Assembly (NCBI GenBank): GCA_910579745.1
Contig: CAJTVH010000005.1
Span: 1-64,000, forward strand
From: an uncultured Clostridia bacterium
Lineage (GTDB): Bacteria; Bacillota; Clostridia; Lachnospirales; CAG-274
Direction: 5' to 3'
DNA length: 64,000 nucleotides
The translations under genes were made by a program, and so were the position numbers. Below, one piece after another: positions 25,463 to 32,724 of this stretch; the first letter of the stretch is position 1; each line of letters opens with the position of its first letter. The notes under the pieces were generated by a model. That model did not search any database. It was given only the letters and a program-made list of their open reading frames with translations, and was not told where the DNA came from.

Positions 25463-26041
25463 ATGTATACTGTTATCTTAAACGGCTCCCCAAGAAAAAA
25501 CGGGGATACAGTAAAATTGCTCAATATGATTATCCCAAAAATCAGAGGGGATTATAAAATCATTAACACTTTCTTCTCAAACATTTCCCCCTGCACCGAC
25601 TGCCGAAAATGTCATACCTCAGATTCCTGCTCAATAAACGACAATATGACCATTTTTTTTAATGATTTAAAATCGGCTGATAATATTATAATCTCGTCTC
25701 CCCTTCATTACTCAATGTTAAGCGGAAATCTTTTAAGCTTCATGTCAAGGTTTCAATACATTTTTGTCTCAAAAAATATAAGAAAAGACCCAAACTTCTA
25801 TATGAAAAAAAAGAAAGGTTATCTTATTTTAACCGGAGGCGGAGCGACAAAAGATTTTTACCCCGCCGAAAAAATCTCAAAATTGGTTTTAAGAGAGTTA
25901 AACGCTTCTCTTGATGGCGTTTTTAAATATATTGACACAGATAAATTCCCCTTAAAAGATTTTAATTATTTTGAGGAAGAAAAAAAATTATTTATTCATA
26001 ATGAGATTGAGAAGTTCACAAATAAAGTCAATACGCCATAA
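25463..26041 (+). CDS. NAD(P)H-dependent FMN reductase-like flavoprotein
   Basis: A 192-residue flavodoxin-fold protein. The N-terminal VILNGSPRKNGDT binds the FMN phosphate, and CTDCRKCHTSDSC (residues ~38-50) is the cysteine cluster seen in iron-sulfur flavoprotein and multimeric flavodoxin WrbA-like families. SSPLHYSMLSG is the second flavin-contacting loop. It probably moves electrons from NAD(P)H to small acceptors; the partner is unknown. AAAAGGGG precedes the ATG. It stands alone and its stop codon lies within a perfect hairpin. Confidence 0.85.
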   Translation: MYTVILNGSPRKNGDTVKLLNMIIPKIRGDYKIINTFFSNISPCTDCRKCHTSDSCSINDNMTIFFNDLKSADNIIISSPLHYSMLSGNLLSFMSRFQYIFVSKNIRKDPNFYMKKKKGYLILTGGGATKDFYPAEKISKLVLRELNASLDGVFKYIDTDKFPLKDFNYFEEEKKLFIHNEIEKFTNKVNTP

Positions 26042-26069
26042 TACTAAACACAGTTTAGTATTATGGCGT
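26033..26069. terminator. Perfect 17-bp hairpin overlapping the stop codon
   Basis: ACGCCATAATACTAAAC and GTTTAGTATTATGGCGT are exact inverted complements around an ACA loop. The stop codon of the flavoprotein gene is in the left arm. There is no T-run after it, so it may be a transcript-stabilising hairpin rather than a classical terminator. Confidence 0.6.
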
Positions 26070-26810
26070 CAATAAACCTTAAAACAGACGCGTCTTTCAA
26101 CAAAACGTATTTTTCCGTAAAATTTTCTTCCATCTCTCTAAATAAAGAACAAAAGACCCCATAAATTTTATTTTAAGATTCTTTGACTATAATTATAAGC
26201 TTTAAAAGGAGAAATAATATAAAATGAAAAAATTAATTATATTTTTATTATTATAGTTAAACAACTTAAAAATGAGTAAAATGAGAATAACATCCCTTAA
26301 GTTAATCGCTGATAAAAATGGAAACCGTATTTTCTGATCTATACACCACTTACGGGCATATATAAATACGAGAGCAAAAACATTAAAGAAACAGTAAAGA
26401 AAGCCTTTTCGAGGAAAACAGAACGCCAATTTTTGGGCCTTTTCCCTGATATATATTTACTTGGAAAACAATAATTGCAGTCTCCTTAACGGAAAAGGCA
26501 ATATCCGACAAATCTAATCGAAAAATACGATAATATAAATTTTATTAATAATTGTGTATTTCTTTCATCAACATAAGTTCGGCAAAAATTTATACTTAAT
26601 GGAACCTTTTTCTATCTCGAAGTCTCGTCGCGGAACTTCCGCTTTGCCTCTCTCCTACATGTCCCAGGATTTCAAACATCCCAAAACGCTCTCGCTCTTT
26701 ATATAAAAACCTTGAGGCTTTGCCTCAAACCCCTCTCGCTTTTTTAAAAAAGCGAGACAAAAACCTTTGTACAAAACCACGTTTCGCTGTTATTTTTCAT
26801 CCAACTCACA
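26070..26810. other. Decayed intergenic region
   Basis: About 740 bases with no intact gene. At 26224 an ATG preceded by AAAAGGAGAAA opens a signal-peptide-like MKKLIIFLLL that stops at 26256, exactly where a TATAGTTAAACAACTT end of a MITE-like family begins, suggesting a secreted-protein gene cut by an insertion. Further on, 26340-26460 reads as broken coding sequence. From 26580 to 26770 the DNA is richer in G+C and contains a TCTCGCTTTTTT/AAAAAAGCGAGA hairpin, probably another repeat and possibly the ispE terminator. Confidence 0.45.
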
Positions 26811-27680
26811 TTAATTATTTGAGATTGACGTTATAAAACATTCTAAAATCCCTAATTCTTCCCGCAAATAATTAAAAGCGCTCTCGCACTCTTTTTTTTC
26901 CGTATAAAGCCCAAATACAGTAGGCCCGCTTCCGCTCATGAGAGCACCCAAAGCCCCGAATTTTATCATAGCTTTTTTTATATCGTCTATAATCGGATAT
27001 TTTTCCGCCGTAACAGATTCAAGAACATTGCGTAAGTTACCGCAAATGCCCTGTATATCGTTTTCCTCTATATACTTTATCATTTTATCAGCGTCGGGAA
27101 ATTCTCTCACCTTTGATAAATTAAAATTTTTATATACCCACGCTGTGGATACGTCAATACTCGGTTTCGCTATAAGTACGTTTATCATCGGAAAGGGTGA
27201 AAGTTTTGTAAGTTTCTCACCTATTCCCTCCGCGAGATAAGTCCCGCCATAAATACAATACGGAACGTCCGCCCCTATATATTTTCCGATTTCCGCAAGT
27301 TCCGAATCAGTGATGGGAAGATTATACAAATTCCTCACAGCGATTAACGTAGACGCGCAGTCTGCGCTTCCCCCGGCTAACCCCGCGGCTACTGGAATAT
27401 TTTTATCTATTTCTATCGCTATCCCGCCGTTAATATTATATTTTTTTTTAAGACATTCCGCCGCCCTGTAAGCGAGATTGGAACTGTCAGAGGGTATTTT
27501 CCCGCTGTTCGTACTAATAGTTATAATACCGCTCTCATTCTTACTTACCGTTATTGTGTCAGATAAATCCAAAGTCTGCGTAATTGTCTTGATTTCATGG
27601 TATCCGTCGTCTCTTTTCCCAAGAATATCAAGAATAATGTTAATTTTCGCCCTCGCCTTTACCTTTAATGATTTTTTCAT
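26811..27680 (-). CDS. ispE: 4-diphosphocytidyl-2-C-methyl-D-erythritol kinase
   Basis: GHMP kinase of the non-mevalonate isoprenoid pathway; it phosphorylates the 2-hydroxyl of CDP-methylerythritol. The 289 residues show KARAKINIILDILGKRDDGYH at the front, the ATP-binding loop IPVAAGLAGGSADCASTL near residue 92, ADVPYCIYGGTYLAEGIGE, and GALMSGSGPTVFGLY near residue 250. Length fits. The start overlaps the coaBC stop by four bases (ATGA), so the two are translationally coupled. Confidence 0.95.
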   Translation of the reverse strand: MKKSLKVKARAKINIILDILGKRDDGYHEIKTITQTLDLSDTITVSKNESGIITISTNSGKIPSDSSNLAYRAAECLKKKYNINGGIAIEIDKNIPVAAGLAGGSADCASTLIAVRNLYNLPITDSELAEIGKYIGADVPYCIYGGTYLAEGIGEKLTKLSPFPMINVLIAKPSIDVSTAWVYKNFNLSKVREFPDADKMIKYIEENDIQGICGNLRNVLESVTAEKYPIIDDIKKAMIKFGALGALMSGSGPTVFGLYTEKKECESAFNYLREELGILECFITSISNN

Positions 27681-28858
27681 TTAATCACCTCGTTTACAAT
27701 CTCACACGCCGCTTCCTCTTTGCTCATCTTAGATAGTTTCTTAACATCATTTTTAGTTATAATCGTTATAACGTTTGTATCCGTTCCAAATCCGGCTCCC
27801 TCTGTTTTAAGATTGTTGGCTACAATCATATCGGCTTTTTTCTTAATAAGCTTTTCACGGGAATTTTCCAAAAGATTTTCCGTCTCCATTGAAAAACCGC
27901 ATATAAACTGATTCTTTTTCCGCTCTCCCAAAGTTCTTAAAATATCTTTTGTACGTTTCAAAGATACAGACATATCACCGCTGGATTTTTTAATTTTATT
28001 GTCAGAAGTCTCACTAGGGGTATAATCACATACAGCGGCCGCCTTAAAAATATAATCGCAGAAGTCAAACCGTTTTATGACCTCCTCATACATTTCCTCC
28101 GCTGACAACACGTTTACGACATTAGCGAACATAGGCGGTTTTAATGAAGACGGCCCCGTGATAAGAGTGACATCCGCCCCTCTCATGATGCATTCTCTCG
28201 CTAAAGCGTATCCCATTTTCCCCGTTGAATGGTTTGATATAAACCTTACAGGATCAAAAGCCTCTCTCGTCGGCCCCGCCGTAACAATAACCTTTTTACC
28301 TTTCATATCTTTATTTTTAGCTATTTCGTGTAAAGCGTATTCCAAAATAACCTCAGGTTCAGGAAATTTGCCGTCTCCAACATCTTTACAGGCCAAAAGG
28401 CCTCTTTCAGGGGCGATAATTTTATAATTATGCCTTTTAAGCTTCTCAATATTCTCCTGTACAATAGAATTATGAAGCATATTTGTATTCATGGCTGGCA
28501 CTATAATTTTAGGACAAACCGCCGCCATAATAGTGGTGGAAAGCATATCGTCAGCGATGCCTCCCGCTATTTTGCCGATAATATCAGCGCTCGCCGGAGC
28601 CACTATGAATAAATCGGCTTTTTTCGCTATAGAAATATGTTTAATATCAAACTCAAAATTTCTGTCAAAAGTGTCTGTTAAACATTTAGTTCCCGTAAGA
28701 GACTCAAAAGTAAGCGGAGTGATAAACCTCGCCCCGTTTTGAGTAAGTATAATATGAACATCGGCGTTTCGCTTTATAAAAAGCCTTGAGAGATACGCCG
28801 CTTTATACGCCGCCACACTTCCCGTGACTCCAATAACAATAGTTTTATCTTTAAGCAT
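27677..28858 (-). CDS. coaBC: Phosphopantothenoylcysteine decarboxylase/synthetase
   Basis: Bifunctional enzyme of coenzyme A synthesis. The 393 residues comprise an N-terminal flavin-dependent decarboxylase (CoaC: VTGSVAAYKAAYLSR, the active-site His in FDIKHISIAKKAD, and PAMNTNML) and a C-terminal CTP-dependent synthetase (CoaB: VTAGPTREAFDPVRFISNHS, SLKRTKDIL, and VANNL near the end). The usual conserved cysteine of the decarboxylase lid is in GLLACKDVGDGK. GAGAGGG lies before the ATG. It forms an operon with ispE. Confidence 0.95.
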   Translation of the reverse strand: MLKDKTIVIGVTGSVAAYKAAYLSRLFIKRNADVHIILTQNGARFITPLTFESLTGTKCLTDTFDRNFEFDIKHISIAKKADLFIVAPASADIIGKIAGGIADDMLSTTIMAAVCPKIIVPAMNTNMLHNSIVQENIEKLKRHNYKIIAPERGLLACKDVGDGKFPEPEVILEYALHEIAKNKDMKGKKVIVTAGPTREAFDPVRFISNHSTGKMGYALARECIMRGADVTLITGPSSLKPPMFANVVNVLSAEEMYEEVIKRFDFCDYIFKAAAVCDYTPSETSDNKIKKSSGDMSVSLKRTKDILRTLGERKKNQFICGFSMETENLLENSREKLIKKKADMIVANNLKTEGAGFGTDTNVITIITKNDVKKLSKMSKEEAACEIVNEVIK

Positions 28859-29029
28859 TTTTATCCCTCTCTGTTATAACAAGCAAACTCGTTTATTTTC
28901 AAGTTTATTGATTATAAAATAACTCCCTTTTACCTTTCGTGTTTATACAAACCGGCAAATTTTTACCTTCGTCAAAATGACTAAATGGAAAGTAATCCAT
29001 TGTAAATAACTGTTCGGTATATTTCAATT

Positions 29030-29206
29030 TTATAAAATTTGGTAAACAGCGCATCCCAATAAAAATATGCCGACCAAAACGCAAACGGACGAAAGTATAT
29101 ATTTACCCTTCGTTTGTTTTTTTCTGTTAGCTAATAACGAGCAGATGCCATATACCGCAAAAATTAAACCAATACAACTTTGAATAATTAGATTTACAAT
29201 TTCCAT
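29030..29206 (-). CDS. Small two-helix membrane protein
   Basis: A 58-residue protein with two transmembrane helices (IVNLIIQSCIGLIFAVYGI and ILSSVCVLVGIFLLGCAVY) joined by a basic loop (NRKKQTKGK). The frame opens at 29278, but AAGGAGG lies eight bases before the ATG at 29206. No family or function recognised; small membrane proteins of this kind are common and often regulatory. Confidence 0.6.
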   Translation of the reverse strand: MEIVNLIIQSCIGLIFAVYGICSLLANRKKQTKGKYILSSVCVLVGIFLLGCAVYQIL

Positions 29207-29458
29207 TACAGATTCCTCCTTAACTCTCATCTTCAAACCGCGATTAGTAAAATCGCCGGTACTTAATTCCATCAACACGAAAAGTAAGAGGACTAAAATA
29301 ATAGCGTTTTACGTTAATAGCTCTATAATATCATAGTTTTAAAAAAAAATCCATATATTTCACAAAAAGCGCACGCAAACCTTTAAGTAAACTCCGCATA
29401 AAAGATACTAAAAATTATTTTTATTCTTTAATTTTTCGGTATTTCCTTAAACCTAAAC
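29207..29458. other. Intergenic region
   Basis: Between the divergent small membrane protein and the DNA glycosylase gene. AT-rich; contains a TTTTCGGTATTTCCTTAAAC sequence near 29433-29452 that looks like one end of a GGAAAC-type repeat. No gene seen. Confidence 0.4.
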
Positions 29459-29487
29459 TTTACAAATCCATAAAAAAAATGTATACT
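29459..29487 (+). promoter_or_regulatory. Putative promoter of the DNA glycosylase gene
   Basis: TTTACA at 29459-29464, 17 bases, TATACT at 29482-29487, 62 bases before the ATG. Confidence 0.5.
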
Positions 29488-29549
29488 ATATAATCGACAA
29501 TAATTAACGATGGTCTGTATAATTAATATTTTATGAAAAGGTGATTTTA

Positions 29550-30164
29550 ATGCCCCCATTAAAAAAACTCCCTAAATCATTTTACCTTGACGATACCCTT
29601 ACGGTGGCTAAAAACCTGATAGGAAAATATATAGTCCGAGTAAAAGATAAAAAAAAGCTTATACTAAAAATCACTGAAACTGAAGGATATATAGGAATGA
29701 TTGACAAAGCGTGCCATGCCTATAAAGGAAAACGTACCCCAAGAACAGAATCCCTTTTTTTAGAGGGAGGTTCAGCGTATGTATATCTCATATATGGTAT
29801 GTATTACTGCTTAAACGTGGTAACCGAGCCCAAAGACGTTCCCTGCGCCGTGCTGATACGAGGGGGAGAGCTTGTTTCCTCTTCGGACTTAAACAGTCTG
29901 TCATATATACGGTATAAAAAACCGTATAATGAATTAACCCCATATCAATTAAAAAATTTCTTAAACGGCCCCGGAAAACTGTGCAAAGCTCTTGACATAA
30001 CAAAAGAATTTGATAAAATATCTCTTATGGGCGATAAGCTATATATATGCGAGGGTGAAACTATAAACCCCGCCATAATAAAAACAAGTAAAAGAATAAA
30101 TATAGATTACGCCGAGGAAGCTATAGATTTCCCGTGGAGATTTTATATTAATCTTAAAAATTAA
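29550..30164 (+). CDS. mpg: DNA-3-methyladenine glycosylase, AAG/Mpg type
   Basis: Base-excision repair enzyme that removes alkylated purines. The 204 residues follow the AAG fold: AKNLIGKYIVRV, the ETEGYIGMIDKACHAYKGKRTPRTE block with the catalytic Glu (ETEGY) and the HAYKGKRTPR DNA-contact loop, YVYLIYGMYYCLNVVTE containing the intercalating tyrosine region, and AVLIRGGE. Length fits. AAAAGGTGATT precedes the ATG at 29550. It is a single-gene unit, with repeats downstream. Confidence 0.94.
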   Translation: MPPLKKLPKSFYLDDTLTVAKNLIGKYIVRVKDKKKLILKITETEGYIGMIDKACHAYKGKRTPRTESLFLEGGSAYVYLIYGMYYCLNVVTEPKDVPCAVLIRGGELVSSSDLNSLSYIRYKKPYNELTPYQLKNFLNGPGKLCKALDITKEFDKISLMGDKLYICEGETINPAIIKTSKRINIDYAEEAIDFPWRFYINLKN

Positions 30165-30220
30165 CTATAGCGAACCAATAAAAGACTAAATAAAGAGAGT
30201 TCAATAAGCCTTATATACTA

Positions 30221-30381
30221 GAGAGTATCTGAAAACTAAAATACGCGCGAAAAATTATAAAAAATAAACCAGAACAGAAAGGCTTTTCTGTTTAATTGAA
30301 CCGTTTTCGTTTATTTTTTAATAATTTTTTGGATATTTCTCGTATATAACTGATAGCTTATGATAGTTTTAAGATACGCCC
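30221..30381. repeat. MITE-like element, GTATCTGAAAACTA family, copy 1
   Basis: A 161-bp element nearly identical to 39171-39331: I count seven differences and no length change. Terminal inverted repeats are GTATCTGAAAACTA at the left and a near-complementary TAGTTTTAAGATAC at the right. The interior contains a CAGAAAGGCTTTTCTG hairpin and no ORF. Confidence 0.85.
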
Positions 30382-30548
30382 TAAGAAATTATTTTACTGG
30401 CTTCCGCTAAAAATTTCACGAGGCTCCATAATAAAACTTATATATAAAAATTGATTTCCTTATATTTAATCCCTGTTTTCTGTAGACTTTTTAAAGATAT
30501 ATATGATATAATAAAAAAAACTTGTTCTTGTTTCTTTTTAAATTATAA

Positions 30549-30590
30549 CGTATCTGAAAACTAAAATATACGCAAAAAAGTATAATAAAT
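30549..30590. repeat. Partial copy of the GTATCTGAAAACTA element
   Basis: CGTATCTGAAAACTAAAATA followed by a diverged stretch; only the left end is recognisable. It lies 40 bases before the nadD-yqeK gene. Confidence 0.6.
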
Positions 30591-30632
30591 ATATGGGTAA
30601 ACCCCTACGTTTTTAAGAAAAGGTGAAAATAA

Positions 30633-31847
30633 ATGAGGGACGAAATTTCAGATATAAAAAACTGTAAAAAAATAGCCATAATGGGAGGGACTTTTGACCC
30701 TATACATTATGGCCATCTCGTAGCTGCTGAAACTGTCCGTATGGAAATAGGAGCGCAGAAAGTGCTCTTTATCCCTACAGGCAGACCACCGCATAAAAAT
30801 AATAAAACAGTAGAGCACGACGAGCACCGTTATTTAATGACGGTGCTCGCTACGGCGAATAATCCCTACTTTAACGTGTCCAGAATAGAGATAGACCGCC
30901 CCGGAATGACATATACGATAGACACCATACGAAGCTTGAAAAAAATATGCGCCCCAGAAACTGAAATATTCTTTATAACAGGAGCGGACGCTATACATGA
31001 AATACTGACATGGAAAAATCCTGAGGAGCTTCTTAAAATATGTCATTTTGTAGCTGTTACAAGACCTGGCTATGATAAAGAGTCGTTGCTTATAAATCTT
31101 AAAAATGTTGAAAATAATTATAAAATAAATCTTACATTCATAGAGATTCCGGCTCTCGCTATTTCCTCAACAGATATAAGAAACAGGGTAATAGCGCGAA
31201 AATCCATAAAGTACCTTTTGCCGGACGAGGTAGAACAATATATAATTAAATTCGGACTGTACAAAACATCATTTAAAAACAAGCCGTTTTTCACATTTAT
31301 AAATCAAAAGCTTCATACAATCTTGACACCCAAAAGATTCTCACATACTCAGGGCGTGGCTGAAGAGGCGGCGAAACTTGCGGGAGTATGGGGCGTAAAC
31401 ACTGAAAAAGCTTATACGGCTGGGCTTCTTCATGACTGCGCTAAAGACTTAACACGTGAGCAAACCTTAAATTTATGCTCGGAATATAACATCACGCTTG
31501 ACGACGTTATAAAAAAACAGCTCGACTTAGCGCACAGCTTTCTCGGCGCCGAGATAGCGAGAAAAGAGTACTTAATAACCGATTTTGAGATATTAAACGC
31601 TATAAAATATCATACCACAGGCAGGGCGGAAATGTCAGACCTTGAAAAAATAATATACTTGGCTGATATGATAGAAGAGGGTAGAAAACCTTACGATGGT
31701 ATAGAGGAAATACGGAAAGCCGCCTACGAGGACCTTGATAAAGCGATGTACACGGCGCTAAAGCGCACAATAGACTTTAATGCCAATAAAAAACGTGTAA
31801 TTCACCCCCTCAGTCTTTCGGCATTTGAATACTATTCTCACGAATAA
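30633..31847 (+). CDS. nadD: NadD-YqeK fusion: nicotinate-nucleotide adenylyltransferase plus HD-domain hydrolase
   Basis: One 404-residue chain carrying two enzymes that are usually neighbours in Firmicutes. Residues ~12-210 are NadD (GGTFDPIHYGHLVAAETV nucleotide-binding loop, FITGADAIHEI, ALAISSTDIRNRV), which adenylates nicotinate mononucleotide for NAD synthesis. Residues ~225-400 are a YqeK-type HD domain (HTQGVAEEAAKLAG, LLHDCAKDL, HSFLGAEIA, AIKYHTTGR), a family that hydrolyses diadenosine tetraphosphate. No stop or start separates them. AAAAGGTGAA precedes the ATG. rsfS follows 85 bases later, preserving the usual nadD-yqeK-rsfS order. Confidence 0.93.
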   Translation: MRDEISDIKNCKKIAIMGGTFDPIHYGHLVAAETVRMEIGAQKVLFIPTGRPPHKNNKTVEHDEHRYLMTVLATANNPYFNVSRIEIDRPGMTYTIDTIRSLKKICAPETEIFFITGADAIHEILTWKNPEELLKICHFVAVTRPGYDKESLLINLKNVENNYKINLTFIEIPALAISSTDIRNRVIARKSIKYLLPDEVEQYIIKFGLYKTSFKNKPFFTFINQKLHTILTPKRFSHTQGVAEEAAKLAGVWGVNTEKAYTAGLLHDCAKDLTREQTLNLCSEYNITLDDVIKKQLDLAHSFLGAEIARKEYLITDFEILNAIKYHTTGRAEMSDLEKIIYLADMIEEGRKPYDGIEEIRKAAYEDLDKAMYTALKRTIDFNANKKRVIHPLSLSAFEYYSHE

Positions 31848-31932
31848 AAAATTACATTGACACAACAGAACCAAATTTAACCTTATTTACTCAAAGACTA
31901 TAAATTTCATATTTTTTAAGGAGGAAAATATC

Positions 31933-32295
31933 TTGTCTACCGAAACAATATTTAATGGAGTAAAAGCGGCGTATAAAGCCCTTGACGATAAACTCGCCGA
32001 AGATATAAACGTTTTAGACATACACGAGGTTTCCGTGCTGTCCGATTACTTTTTGATCGCCAGCGGAAATAATCCCAATCAGCTTAAAGCTATGGCGGAT
32101 TCAGTGGAAGAAGCGTTGTATAAATCAGGATTTCGTTTAAACCACTCAGAAGGTTTTCAAACAAAAACTTGGATTTTACTAGATTTCGGCGATATAGTCG
32201 TTCATCTCTTTAATAAAGAAGAGAGAGACTTTTATAATATTGAGAGAATATGGGGCGACGCTAAATTTATACAAAAAGAATCACTTCTTGGTTGA
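31933..32295 (+). CDS. rsfS: Ribosome silencing factor RsfS
   Basis: Binds L14 on the large subunit and blocks subunit joining during slow growth. The 120-residue protein has the DUF143 signature: LDDKLAEDINVLDIHEVSVLSDYFLIASG near residue 16, GFQTKTWILLDFGDIVVHLF near residue 77 and the FYNIERIWGDA end. The start is a TTG at 31933 with AAGGAGG ten bases before; no ATG gives a full N-terminus. It follows nadD-yqeK in the standard order and is closed by a terminator. Confidence 0.95.
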   Translation: MSTETIFNGVKAAYKALDDKLAEDINVLDIHEVSVLSDYFLIASGNNPNQLKAMADSVEEALYKSGFRLNHSEGFQTKTWILLDFGDIVVHLFNKEERDFYNIERIWGDAKFIQKESLLG

Positions 32296-32316
32296 TGTTT
32301 AACCAAATAACGTAAA

Positions 32317-32353
32317 AATGAGCGGTGATAAAATTATCATCGCTCATTTTTAC
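32317..32353 (+). terminator. Terminator of rsfS
   Basis: AAATGAGCG(GTGATAA) and (TTATCAT)CGCTCATTTTT form a long stem with a small loop and a T-run, 22 bases after the stop. Confidence 0.85.
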
Positions 32354-32724
32354 GCACATTCTTTTATACTTTTTATCCCTGTTTAACGTTAGTTTGAACT
32401 CTCTTTATTGTGATTTCCGCGGATAGGAGAAGCTGCGCCTAGCAAAAAGTGTATATACATATTTTATACGGCGGCTGCAGAGATTATTATATTACTTTTG
32501 ACAATTACAATAAAAACAGAAAAATTTTGAAATAAAAATTTCTAGTGTAAAAAAATAAAATTGAGAAATAGGCTGTTCTTTTTAACCTTACTTTCGCCTC
32601 TGTACATAAAAAAGGCTTGAATCGTACTCCTCAAGCCTTTTTTATAAATTGTTTTATACTAAACGCCATTTAAGGCTTGATAAAAATTTGCCATTTTTAG
32701 CCGCGATTTAAATGGTATTTATCG
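32354..32724. terminator. Convergent gap with terminator of the hybrid kinase
   Basis: No gene seen. At 32609-32643 AAAAAAGGCTTGA pairs with TCAAGCCTTTTTT around a short loop, suitable as a terminator in both directions and serving the minus-strand kinase gene. The rest is AT-rich with one GC-richer patch near 32415-32475. Confidence 0.65.
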
